Assembly: GCA_000955785.1 (NCBI GenBank)
Contig: JYOD01000104.1
Span: forward strand, 86,313 to 150,312
Direction of reading: 5' to 3'
DNA length: 64,000 nt
Origin: Burkholderiaceae bacterium 16
Lineage (GTDB): Bacteria; Pseudomonadota; Gammaproteobacteria; Burkholderiales; Burkholderiaceae
The notes beneath the pieces were generated by a model. The model was not told the DNA's origin and ran no database searches. It worked only from the letters and a program-made list of their open reading frames with translations. Positions 36,274 to 44,389 of this stretch are shown piece by piece (position 1 is the stretch's first letter; every line of letters starts with the position of its first letter). A program made the position numbers and the translations under genes.

Positions 36274-37208
36274 GATGCCTGTCCTTGCAATTTGCCAGCG
36301 GCCGAATTCCCGGGCGCAAAATTTTCGTCTTCCCTGTGCTCGCCGCGCGCCCGATATTCCACCAGCGTCTTGATGCCGAGCGTGACCAGGGCCAGCAGCG
36401 TCAGCAGCGACGCCACTGCGAAGGCTGCCGCGAAGTTGTACTCGTTGTAGAGAATCTCCACGTGCAGCGGCATGGTGTTGGTAAGCCCGCGGATGTGGCC
36501 CGACACCACCGAGACCGCGCCGAACTCGCCCATGGCCCGCGCATTGCACAGGATCACGCCATACAGCAGGCCCCAGCGGATGTTGGGCAGCGTGATGCGG
36601 CGGAACGTCTGCCAGCCCGAGGCGCCCAGCACGATGGCGGCCTCTTCTTCCTCGCTGCCCTGCGCCTGCATCAACGGAATCAACTCGCGTGCGACGAACG
36701 GAAAGGTGACGAAGATGGTCGCCAGCACGATGCCCGGCACCGCGAACATGATCTTGATATCGTGTGCCTCCAGCCACGGACCCAGCCAGCCCTGCGCGCC
36801 GAACAGCAGCACATAGACCAGGCCCGAAATCACCGGCGACACGGAGAAAGGCAGGTCGATCAGCGTGATCAGCAGATTCTTGCCGCGAAAATCGAACTTG
36901 GCGATGGCCCACGCCGCCGCCACGCCGAACACCACGTTGAGCGGCACCGCGATGGCCGCCACCAGCAGCGTGAGCTGGATCGCGGCCACGGCATCGGGCT
37001 CGACCAGCGAATCGAAGTAGGTCTGCACTCCCTTGCGCAGCGCTTCGTAGAACACCGAAGCCAGCGGGATGAACAGGAACAGCGCGAGGAACACTACCGC
37101 TATCGTGATCAGGGTGTAACGCACCCACGGCGCTTCGCCCGTGGCATCCCGAAAACGCGCGGCGGGGGCGGAACGGCCGCCCAGGCCCTGGGTAACGACG
37201 CCGGCCAT
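36270..37208 (-). CDS. cysW: Sulfate ABC transporter permease CysW
   Basis: A 312-residue inner-membrane permease with six helices and the EAA loop containing EEEEAAIVLGASGWQTFRRI, which contacts CysA. The characteristic LIDLPFSVSPVISGL and GEFGAVSVVSGHI segments match CysW. ATG 37208 is 1 nt after the cysT stop; upstream open frame to 37304 overlaps cysT and is unlikely. It forms the translocation channel with CysT. Confidence 0.95.
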   Translation of the reverse strand: MAGVVTQGLGGRSAPAARFRDATGEAPWVRYTLITIAVVFLALFLFIPLASVFYEALRKGVQTYFDSLVEPDAVAAIQLTLLVAAIAVPLNVVFGVAAAWAIAKFDFRGKNLLITLIDLPFSVSPVISGLVYVLLFGAQGWLGPWLEAHDIKIMFAVPGIVLATIFVTFPFVARELIPLMQAQGSEEEEAAIVLGASGWQTFRRITLPNIRWGLLYGVILCNARAMGEFGAVSVVSGHIRGLTNTMPLHVEILYNEYNFAAAFAVASLLTLLALVTLGIKTLVEYRARGEHREDENFAPGNSAAGKLQGQAS

Positions 37209-37209
37209 T

Positions 37210-38154
37210 TCAGTTCTCCTTGTCCGGCGCCACGGAGGCGCGCACTGCCTGGTGGTGACGGCGCGTCCACGCTTGCAGCAGGTTGATCGGCAGCAACAGG
37301 GCAAAGGAGATCACCAGCATCACCACCGCCACCGCGGTGGCGCCCGCGTAGTCGTATTGCTCCAGCTTGGAATAAATCATCAGCGGCGCGATCTCGGAGA
37401 TCATCGGCATGTTGCCGGAGATAAACACCACCGAACCGTACTCGCCGGTGGCCCGTGCGAACGACAGCGCAAACCCGGTCAGCAGCGCCGGCAGGATGGT
37501 CGGCAGGATCACGCGGAGAAACGTCTGCAGACGGGTGGCGCCCAGGCTGGCGGCGGCCTCCTCAAGTTCCTGCTCGGCATCCTCCAGCACCGGCTGCACC
37601 GTGCGCACCACAAAGGGCAGCCCGATGAACGTCAGCGCCACCACCACGCCCAGCGGAGTGAAGGCGACCTTGACGCCCAGCGGCTCCAGGTAGCGGCCGA
37701 GCCAGCCATTGCCGGCATACAGCGCGGTCAGCGCGATACCGGCCACCGCGGTGGGCAAGGCGAACGGCAGGTCCACCAGTGCATCAACCAGCCGCTTGCC
37801 GGGAAATCGGTAGCGCACCAGCACCCAGGCCACCACCAGTCCGAACACGGTATTCACGATGGCGGCGATCAGCGAGGCGCCAAAGCTGAGCTGCAGGGAA
37901 GCGACGACCCGCGGCGCGCTGATTGCGCTCCAGAACGCCTCCCAGCTCATCGTAAAGGTCTTGAGGAAGGTGGCCGACAGCGGGATCAGAACGATCAGCG
38001 TCAGGTAGAACAGCGTGAAGCCCAGCGAGAGGCCAAAGCCCGGCAGCACGGTAAAGCGCTGTTTGCTTGGCCTGGCGGGCGCGCGCTTGCGCGCCTGCGG
38101 GGCATCCGGCCTCGCCGGGGGCGGATTGTCCGCCAGGGAAATCGAGGGTGGCAT
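37210..38154 (-). CDS. cysT: Sulfate ABC transporter permease CysT
   Basis: A 314-residue permease with a ~35-residue basic/proline cytoplasmic head, six helices, LPFALPTAVAGIAL, and the EAA loop EQELEEAAASLGATRLQTFL. ATGEYGSVVFISGNMP is the CysT-specific counterpart of the CysW motif. It is first in cysT-cysW-cysA-cysB, with its own upstream promoter candidate. No sulfate-binding protein gene is adjacent; the likely partner, sbp, is 6 kb upstream at the head of the cluster. Confidence 0.95.
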   Translation of the reverse strand: MPPSISLADNPPPARPDAPQARKRAPARPSKQRFTVLPGFGLSLGFTLFYLTLIVLIPLSATFLKTFTMSWEAFWSAISAPRVVASLQLSFGASLIAAIVNTVFGLVVAWVLVRYRFPGKRLVDALVDLPFALPTAVAGIALTALYAGNGWLGRYLEPLGVKVAFTPLGVVVALTFIGLPFVVRTVQPVLEDAEQELEEAAASLGATRLQTFLRVILPTILPALLTGFALSFARATGEYGSVVFISGNMPMISEIAPLMIYSKLEQYDYAGATAVAVVMLVISFALLLPINLLQAWTRRHHQAVRASVAPDKEN

Positions 38155-38305
38155 GTTGTCTCGTCTGTGCCGTCAGTGTCGTATTCACCACCCGGAGAAG
38201 GATTTCGGCGAAGGCTCGGGCCAGAAATCCGGGAAGCGGGGGTGGCTTCTTTATGACGCCGGCGCATAACGCACCGGCCTACGAGACAAATTCTGCAGAT
38301 CCCGC

Positions 38306-38323
38306 CTTATAAACAGAACGAAT
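38306..38323 (-). promoter_or_regulatory. Candidate CysB-type promoter of cysT
   Basis: On the minus strand ATTCGTTC (38316-38323) is followed 4 nt later by a TATAAG hexamer (38306-38311). The same octamer occurs before sbp at 45515-45522. An activator site overlapping the -35 region fits CysB-type activation, but the motif is my own comparison of two sites. Distance to the cysT ATG is ~150 nt. Confidence 0.45.
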
Positions 38324-38346
38324 CTTTACGTATGTTCTTAGGCGTT

Positions 38347-39057
38347 TTAGATATAAGGAAACGTGGACGACACCTCGACACCTGTTTCCCAAGGCTCGGT
38401 GCGGTCGTCAGACGGCCCGGCGCTGCCGTCGGCCTCGATGCGCTGTATCAATGTAGCAAGCAAGGCCAGCCCTTCGGGCCACTGGTCCAGCCCGGAATCG
38501 GCATTGATGTGGCCTGCCAGGCCCGCGTCGTGCAACTCGCTCCCCCATAGCGTGCCCCAGCTGAAGGCGGTGCGCTGCTGCATCCAGGGATCGTTGCGGC
38601 TGGCGACAAGAATGGTGGGAAACGGCAGCCGGTGGGCCGGCAGCAATGCCGCCACGCCGAACTTGTCGGGGTCGGCTGGCGCCACCAGGAGGGCGCCAGC
38701 GATGCCCTCGGCGTCCAGCGCTGCCTGGCGCAAGGTGGCCAGGCAGCCGAAGCTGTGCGCCACCAGGATGGCCCCGCGCGATGCCACGCGCTGCGCCCGC
38801 ATCACGCTTTCCGAGACGCGCTCGGCCCACAACGGCAGGCTGGGGCGCGACCAGTCGTGCTGCTCCACGCGCTGCCAGTCCGGAAAGCGCTGTTCCCAGC
38901 GGCTCTGCCAGTGGCCCGGCCCGCTGCCGTGCAAGCCCGGCACCGTCAGGATCTGCAATCCCTTGGGCACCTTCAGCCGCACGTCGGCGGCGCGCCCGCC
39001 GGCGCCCGCCGGCCTGCCGCGCTGGTTCGGCACGGCAGGCCTCTTCGTCTGCGTCAT
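38347..39057 (-). CDS. RBBP9/YdeN-family alpha/beta hydrolase
   Basis: A 236-residue serine hydrolase of the RBBP9/YdeN type. The N-terminal LTVPGLHGSGPGHWQSRWE and the nucleophile elbow VAHSFGC (G-x-S-x-G variant AHSFG) are diagnostic, with SRNDPWM supplying the acid and GHINADSGLDQWPEG the histidine. The substrate is unknown. It overlaps the EAL-domain gene by 4 nt and sits between it and cysT, an association I recall from other Burkholderiales sulfur clusters. Confidence 0.85.
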   Translation of the reverse strand: MTQTKRPAVPNQRGRPAGAGGRAADVRLKVPKGLQILTVPGLHGSGPGHWQSRWEQRFPDWQRVEQHDWSRPSLPLWAERVSESVMRAQRVASRGAILVAHSFGCLATLRQAALDAEGIAGALLVAPADPDKFGVAALLPAHRLPFPTILVASRNDPWMQQRTAFSWGTLWGSELHDAGLAGHINADSGLDQWPEGLALLATLIQRIEADGSAGPSDDRTEPWETGVEVSSTFPYI

Positions 39058-39971
39058 ATCGGCTCCTTGCTGAACTCCATCGGGACGCGGCCGGATCCGC
39101 TCCGGGCCGCCCCGCCCTCGAATTCCTCATTGCCTGCGTCGCCGCCGCCAGGCTCCGCTTGCAGCACGCGCAGGTTGCGCGCGCTCACGGCCGAGCCGGT
39201 GAAACTGCCCTGCCCCAGCGCGATGCCGGCTGCCTGCAGCCGCTCGGCGTTCTCGGCGTTCTCCAGCCGGCGCCCGATCAGGGTCACGCCGGCGCTGTCC
39301 GCGCTGGCCTGCAACCCGGCAAGCTGGCGGTCGGTCCAGTTGCGGCGCATGTCCAGCTTGAGCCAGTCGGGCAAGGCGTGCGCCATCAGCGCACCCGCCT
39401 CGGCCGGGTCAGATGCCTGCAGGCTGACGGCAAAGCCGTTGCGGCGATAGTTGCCCACCACATGCAGCAGCAGCGGCAGATCGTCGTTGGCGCTGGCCGG
39501 TACCTGGATCACGAACCGTTCGAGCGGCAGTCCCAGCGATTGCAGCGCGCGCCGGAAGGCCGAGCCATGATCGTCGGCCACCGCCGCCAGCAGCCGGTTA
39601 TGCACATTGAGCACCAGCTTGCGCTCGCCATCGGCGGCGAAATAATTAATGGCGTGCACCAGCCGCGAGAGACGGTCCAGCGACACCAGCGAGGCATCGT
39701 CCGCCGCCATCGCGAACAGCTTCCACGCCGCCAGGCCTACACCGTCGCCGGCATAGGTGCGCAGCGTGCCCTCGTGCGCCACCACGTCGCGGCTGGACAA
39801 GGTGATGAGCGGCTCGAAGGCACTGGTCAGCGAACAGTTGTAGAACTGGCCCTGCACCTGCCCACGCTCGTCGCGCCAAAGTTGACGATCGCTCTCGGGC
39901 CGGCGAGGCAGCCCTTCCAGGTAATGGGTGAGTGCCGCCAGTCCCGCGCCTGTTTCGTTCGCGCTTGCCAT
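39054..39971 (-). CDS. Degenerate EAL-domain protein
   Basis: A 305-residue protein built on an EAL (c-di-GMP phosphodiesterase) fold: FEPLITLSSRDVVAHEGTLR holds the place of the E-A-L motif but reads H-E-G, and later strands (KLVLNVHNRLL; DWLKLDMRRNWTD; GVTLIGRRLENAENAERLQAAG; LGQGSFTG) follow the family. Key metal-binding and catalytic residues appear lost, so it may be a c-di-GMP receptor or a protein-protein module. ATG 39971 follows AAGGAA. It lies between mop and the hydrolase, inside the sulfur cluster. Confidence 0.75.
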   Translation of the reverse strand: MASANETGAGLAALTHYLEGLPRRPESDRQLWRDERGQVQGQFYNCSLTSAFEPLITLSSRDVVAHEGTLRTYAGDGVGLAAWKLFAMAADDASLVSLDRLSRLVHAINYFAADGERKLVLNVHNRLLAAVADDHGSAFRRALQSLGLPLERFVIQVPASANDDLPLLLHVVGNYRRNGFAVSLQASDPAEAGALMAHALPDWLKLDMRRNWTDRQLAGLQASADSAGVTLIGRRLENAENAERLQAAGIALGQGSFTGSAVSARNLRVLQAEPGGGDAGNEEFEGGAARSGSGRVPMEFSKEPI

Positions 39972-40012
39972 TGCCATTTCCTTTGCGTTGCGCTTGCGCC
40001 TCGGGCGAGGCT

Positions 40013-40228
40013 TCAAAGCTTGGCCAGGGACACCTCGGTAGCCTTCACCAGGGCAACGACTTCGCTGCCGATGGTGAGGCCGAGATCCTTGACCGAGCGG
40101 GTGGTGATGACCGAGGTGACGATGCCGGCCGGCGTCTCGACGTCGACCTCCGAGACCACCGGGCCTTCGATGATGGCGGCTACCTTGCCGCGGAACTGGT
40201 TGCGTACGTTGATCGCCTGAATGCTCAT
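40013..40228 (-). CDS. Molybdenum-pterin-binding protein (Mop, TOBE domain)
   Basis: A 71-residue molbindin made of one TOBE/Mop domain: MSIQAINVRNQFRGKVAAII, GPVVSEVDVETPAG and the C-terminal GSEVVALVKATEVSLAKL. Mop proteins form hexamers that bind molybdate or similar oxyanions in the cytoplasm. Its place in a sulfate/sulfonate cluster suggests discrimination between the chemically similar sulfate and molybdate. The 251-bp gap before it (40229-40479) shows no clear promoter or terminator. Confidence 0.92.
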   Translation of the reverse strand: MSIQAINVRNQFRGKVAAIIEGPVVSEVDVETPAGIVTSVITTRSVKDLGLTIGSEVVALVKATEVSLAKL

Positions 40229-40479
40229 GATAGAAGTTCCTTTGCGTGAGTGAAAATGAAGATTGCGTAAAACTTTGATTCAGCGCCTTGCGTGGTGAAC
40301 CGGGATGAGTGACGTTGCACGCTCACACTTGCCGCTGCTACGCTGCGGGTTGCACCGGGCTCATGCAATTGCGCCGGCACGACCGTTGTCTCTAATTTGT
40401 TTGCAACCTGGTTTGCTGCCTTGCCTTCTGCGTCATCCGCCAGCCTGCCTGCACTCGCTTATCCGGCCGTTTGCTTGAG

Positions 40480-41355
40480 CTAGACTGCCCAGCGCACCGA
40501 ATCGGCCGTGCGCGCAACCGACCAGTCCACCGCGGGCGCCAGTGCCTGGCCAGACCCGCCGGCGTCGCCCGCCACTGCCTCGTCGCGTTGCATGACCCGC
40601 CGCAGCACCACATCCTCCAGTTGCGCGAAAGCGGCCGAGCCTCGCTGGCGCGGTCGTGGCAACGCCACGCACTGGTCCAGTGCAATGCGCCCGTCTTCGA
40701 TCAGCACCACGCGGTCGGCCAGCGCTACCGCCTCGGAGACATCGTGCGTGACCAGCAGCGCCGTAAAGTCCAGGCGTTGCCACAGGGATTCGATCAGCCC
40801 CTGCATCTCGATGCGCGTCAGCGCGTCGAGCGCGCCCAGCGGTTCGTCCAGCAGCAACAGCCGCGGGTGATGCACCAGCGCGCGCGCCAGAGCGACGCGC
40901 TGGCGCTGCCCGCCCGACAGGCGCGCCGGCCATTCGCCCGCGCGCTCGGCCAGGCCGACCTGGCCCAGCACCCTGGCGGCATCGGCCAGCCGTGAGCGAG
41001 GCAGGCCCAGCGCCACGTTGTCCAGCACCTTCTTCCACGGCAGCAAGCGTGCGTCCTGGAACATCACACGGACCGCCTCGCGCTGCTTGCGGCCCGGGCC
41101 ATCGTCAAGCGTCACGGCGCCGCCGTCGCTGTCTTCCAGGCCCGCCACCAGCCGCAGCAAGGTGCTCTTGCCGCAGCCGCTGCGGCCCACGATGGCCAGG
41201 AACTCGCCGGGGGCGGCCTGCAGGTCGATGCCGTGCAACACCTCGCGCCCGCCGTAGCGCTTCACTACCTGCTGCACGCGCAGCGACAGTCCGTTGGCGG
41301 CTTTGCTCGCCGGCACTTCCGCCAGCGCAGCCTGTTCGATCGGGTTGCTTTGCAT
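40480..41355 (-). CDS. ssuB: Aliphatic sulfonate ABC transporter ATPase
   Basis: A 291-residue ATPase. Walker A GRSGCGKST, signature LSGGQRQRVALARAL, Walker B LLLLDEPLGALD and H-loop LVTHDVSEA are intact; the Q-loop region QDARLLPWKKVLDNV is typical of the nitrate/sulfonate/taurine subfamily. The C-terminal ~55 residues exceed most SsuB proteins. ATG 41355 follows AAGGAG; a longer frame to 41520 overlaps ssuC. It pairs with SsuC. Confidence 0.93.
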   Translation of the reverse strand: MQSNPIEQAALAEVPASKAANGLSLRVQQVVKRYGGREVLHGIDLQAAPGEFLAIVGRSGCGKSTLLRLVAGLEDSDGGAVTLDDGPGRKQREAVRVMFQDARLLPWKKVLDNVALGLPRSRLADAARVLGQVGLAERAGEWPARLSGGQRQRVALARALVHHPRLLLLDEPLGALDALTRIEMQGLIESLWQRLDFTALLVTHDVSEAVALADRVVLIEDGRIALDQCVALPRPRQRGSAAFAQLEDVVLRRVMQRDEAVAGDAGGSGQALAPAVDWSVARTADSVRWAV

Positions 41356-41380
41356 TTCGTGTTCTCCTTGGGCCGCGGGC

Positions 41381-42190
41381 TCAGTGCGCCTGGTAGCCGG
41401 GGTGCCAGCGCAGCCAGAAACGTTCCAGCCCGCGCGACAGCAAGTCAGCCAGCTTGCCCAGCAGCGCGTAGAGCAGGATGCCCACCAGCACCACATCGGT
41501 CTGCAGGAACTCGCGCGCATTCATGGTCATGTAGCCGATGCCCGACTGGGCCGATATGGTCTCGGCCACGATCAGGATCACCCACATCAGGCCGAGCGAG
41601 AAACGCACGCCGACCAGGATGTTGGGCAAGGCACCCGGCAGGATCACCTCGCGGTAAAGGCGCCAGCCCGACAGGCCGTAGCTCTTCGCCATCTCGATCA
41701 GGCCCGGATCGACCGAACGGATACCGTGGTAGGTGTTCAGGTAGATCGGGAAGAACACGCCCAATGCGACCAGGAACAGCTTGGCTGTCTCGTCGATGCC
41801 GAACCACAGGATCACCAGCGGAATCAGGGCCAGCGTGGGAATGTTGCGCACCATCTGCAGGGTGCTGTCGAGCAGCGTCGCGGCCGGACGGAAGGTGCCG
41901 GTGAGCAACCCCAGCAACAGCCCGAAGCCGCCACCGATGGTGAAGCCAAGCACGGCGCGCCAGCTGCTGACCCACACATGGCGCCACAGCTCGCCCGTGA
42001 TGGCCAGGCCCCAGGCAGCCTTCACCACATCGAAGGGCGCGGGCAGGATGCGATTGGACAGCCAGCCGTACTGTGAAGCCAGCTGCCACACCACTATCAG
42101 CAGCACTGGCACAGCCCAGGGCGCAGCCGGGCCAAGTACCTTGTTCAGCCAGTCGGCGCGGCGCGGCGCGAGCGTGAGGGGAGCGGACAT
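41381..42190 (-). CDS. ssuC: Aliphatic sulfonate ABC transporter permease
   Basis: A 269-residue permease of the SsuC/TauC type with ~6 helices. LQMVRNIPTLALIPLVILWF and the EAA loop DPGLIEMAKSYGLSGWRLYR are characteristic. The start is ATG 42190; the frame remains open into ssuD. It needs SsuB and a periplasmic SsuA; no ssuA is present in this window. Confidence 0.94.
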   Translation of the reverse strand: MSAPLTLAPRRADWLNKVLGPAAPWAVPVLLIVVWQLASQYGWLSNRILPAPFDVVKAAWGLAITGELWRHVWVSSWRAVLGFTIGGGFGLLLGLLTGTFRPAATLLDSTLQMVRNIPTLALIPLVILWFGIDETAKLFLVALGVFFPIYLNTYHGIRSVDPGLIEMAKSYGLSGWRLYREVILPGALPNILVGVRFSLGLMWVILIVAETISAQSGIGYMTMNAREFLQTDVVLVGILLYALLGKLADLLSRGLERFWLRWHPGYQAH

Positions 42191-42201
42191 GTCGGCCTCC
42201 T

Positions 42202-43365
42202 TCAGCGCTGCGCCGCGCGCGGCACGATGCCGGTCGCCATGACTTCCCCGAAGGGCCCCGACAACACCTTGCCCGGCAGCTTGTCGCGCACGGAACGCGG
42301 CAGCAGCGGGAACACCAGTTCGGCGAAGCGGTAGGCTTCCTCCAGGTGCGGGTAGCCGGACAGCACGAACGTATCGATACCCAACTCCGCATACTCCTGC
42401 ATGCGCGCCGCCACGGTGTGCGGATCTCCCACCAGCGCGGTGCCCGCGCCGCTGCGCACCAGGCCCACGCCGGCCCACAGGTTCGGGCTGATCTCCAGCT
42501 CCGCGCGGCTGCGCTCGCCGCCGCCGGCATGCAGCGCGGCCATGCGGCCCTGGCCTTCGGAATCCATCCTGGCGAACACGGCCTGCGCGCGCGCCACGGT
42601 ATCGTCGTCGAGCTTGCTGATCAGCTTGCCGGCGGCGGCCCAGGCTTCGTCATCGGTCTCGCGCACGATCACGTGCAGGCGGATGCCGAACCTGACCGAG
42701 CGCCCATGGCGCGCAGCGCGCTGGCGCACGTCGGCGAGCTTCTTCGCCACCTCGGCGGGCGGTTCGCCCCACGTCAGGTAGGTGTCCACCTGCTCGCCCG
42801 CCAGCTCATGCGCGGCATCCGAGGAGCCGCCGAAATACACCGGCGGATGCGGCCGTTGCAGCGGCGGGAACAGGACTTTGGCGCCCTTGACCCTGAGGTG
42901 CCTGCCTTCGTAATCGAGTTCGGCGCTTTCATGGCTGGCGGCCAGCACCTCGCGCCAGATGCGGATGAACTCGGCCGAGGCTTCGTAGCGTTCGGCGTGG
43001 TTCAGGAACAGGCCGTCGCCCTCCAGTTCCGACGCGTCGCCGCCAGTCACCAGGTTCACCAGCAAGCGGCCACCCGAGAGACGGTCGAAGGTCGCCGCCA
43101 TGCGCGCGGCCAGCGTGGGCGCCATCAGGCCGGGGCGCACCGCCACCAGGAAGCGCAGGCGGCGGGTGACCGCGGCCAGCGTGGAGGCCACCACCCAGGG
43201 GTCCTCGCAGGAGCGCCCGGTGGGAATCAGCACACCTTCGTAGCCCAGCGTATCGGCGGCGGTGGCGATCTGCTTCAGGTAATCGAGATTGACCTCGCGC
43301 GCCCCTTCCGAGGTGCCGAGGTAGCGGCTGTCGCCGTGCGTGGGGATAAACCAGAAAACTTGCAT
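42202..43365 (-). CDS. ssuD: FMNH2-dependent alkanesulfonate monooxygenase
   Basis: A 387-residue luciferase-like enzyme that cleaves alkanesulfonates to sulfite and aldehyde using FMNH2. MQVFWFIPTHGDSRYLGTSE is the SsuD N-terminus; VNLVTGGD, HPPVYFGGSSDAA and the C-terminal LSGYPHLEEAYRFAELVFPL follow. It normally receives FMNH2 from SsuE, but the ssuE copy here is truncated. ATG 43365 is 12 nt after the stop of a small membrane-protein gene. Confidence 0.96.
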   Translation of the reverse strand: MQVFWFIPTHGDSRYLGTSEGAREVNLDYLKQIATAADTLGYEGVLIPTGRSCEDPWVVASTLAAVTRRLRFLVAVRPGLMAPTLAARMAATFDRLSGGRLLVNLVTGGDASELEGDGLFLNHAERYEASAEFIRIWREVLAASHESAELDYEGRHLRVKGAKVLFPPLQRPHPPVYFGGSSDAAHELAGEQVDTYLTWGEPPAEVAKKLADVRQRAARHGRSVRFGIRLHVIVRETDDEAWAAAGKLISKLDDDTVARAQAVFARMDSEGQGRMAALHAGGGERSRAELEISPNLWAGVGLVRSGAGTALVGDPHTVAARMQEYAELGIDTFVLSGYPHLEEAYRFAELVFPLLPRSVRDKLPGKVLSGPFGEVMATGIVPRAAQR

Positions 43366-43377
43366 GCCTTTGCCTCT

Positions 43378-43608
43378 TCAGCTTGTCTTGTTGATCTCGT
43401 CCATTCGGTATGACCGCATCGCGGGATCCCGCGCAGGCACAGTGCCTGCCGTCGCGGCGTGCATGGCCGCCGCCCTGCCCCACTTCGCCGTGCCCAGGCC
43501 GAGCGCGAGCAAGACGGCGCCCATTCCGCCAGTGAGCAAGGCCACGATCAGCACGTGGCGCAGGCGAGCGCGGCGCACAGCGTGGCCCTGCTTGCCAGCC
43601 TCGTTCAA
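43378..43608 (-). CDS. Small single-helix membrane protein, TTG start
   Basis: A 76-residue protein read from a TTG whose last bases overlap the previous stop (TTGA), implying coupled translation. One hydrophobic helix (VLIVALLTGGMGAVLLALGLG) sits between a basic N-terminus (VRRARLRH) and a polar tail. Not recognised. Together with the next gene upstream it occupies the place where ssuA is usually found in ssu operons. Confidence 0.45.
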   Translation of the reverse strand: MNEAGKQGHAVRRARLRHVLIVALLTGGMGAVLLALGLGTAKWGRAAAMHAATAGTVPARDPAMRSYRMDEINKTS

Positions 43609-43832
43609 CGCTGTGCCTGCCAGGCGGCATCCGCCGCATCGGCCGGCTCCTCCGCCTGCGCGCGGCCGGGCAGCAGCGCATAGGCCAGACCCGTGGCTGC
43701 AACCAGCGCTGCCAGGACCAGGCGGCGCTTCAGGTTGCCGGTACCCGCAACGCGCTGGCGTCGCGCGCCGTTGCCGGCTGGTGTTTCCTGTATATCGCGT
43801 TCGTCGGGATGCTTGAAAACTGCCGAGTTCAT
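43605..43832 (-). CDS. Small exported or membrane-anchored protein
   Basis: A 75-residue protein with a polar 34-residue head, then KRRLVLAALVAATGLAYALLP followed by GRAQAEEPA, which looks like a signal peptide or anchor with a possible cleavage at AQA-EE, leaving only ~18 residues. This could be the surviving N-terminal piece of a secreted protein (for instance a binding protein) cut short by deletion. I do not recognise it otherwise. Confidence 0.45.
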   Translation of the reverse strand: MNSAVFKHPDERDIQETPAGNGARRQRVAGTGNLKRRLVLAALVAATGLAYALLPGRAQAEEPADAADAAWQAQR

Positions 43833-43977
43833 ATCGATGTTCCTGTGCAAGATGCAAACGCGATCGCGCCGGCAGCGTGCGGGTGCACGCTCCCCCGCCG
43901 CCCTGCAAGGCAGACGCCGCAGCAATCACGGATAAGGCTGGTTCACCCCGGGCGGCGCTCGCGCCCCCCGCATCAAC

Positions 43978-44328
43978 TCAGGCGGAACATCGCTCGGCCG
44001 GCACAGGGCGCAGCGCGGCACGACCGAAGGTGCCAGGCAGTACGTCCGGCGGCAGCAGGTCCAGGAACGTCTTGAGCAGGCCGCCATAGGCAGCCTTGTA
44101 GACCGGGGTGGCAAGGATCACCACCTGGGCCTCGGCCACCGCGCGGATGGCGGCAGCGATATCGGGATCGTCCACCCTGGCCGCCAGCAGCGCCGCGGGC
44201 GGAAGCTCGCGCAGCGCCAGGTGACTGGTGCGTTCGCCGGCGGCTTCGAGCCCGCTGCGCAGATGCGCAAGCAGGTGCCCGGAACGCGACGGGGCGGACG
44301 GACTGCCGGACAGGGTCAGGATGGGCAT
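43978..44328 (-). pseudogene. ssuE: NADPH-dependent FMN reductase SsuE, C-terminally truncated
   Basis: The 116-residue frame begins MPILTLSGSPSAPSRSGHLL and contains the SsuE core ILATPVYKAAYGGLLKTFLDLLP, where the TPVYKAAYSG block binds FMN. Full SsuE is ~190 residues; here the similarity stops at the LDLLP-x-x-x-LPG point and an unrelated 18-residue tail leads to the stop. No continuation is found in the other frames downstream, so the 3' half appears deleted. It may retain a half flavodoxin fold but is unlikely to be active. Confidence 0.75.
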
Positions 44329-44389
44329 CGGGCTTCCTTCTCAACTGAATGGCGCGGCGGACGCAGTTCGCGCCCGCCCATGCCGCTGA

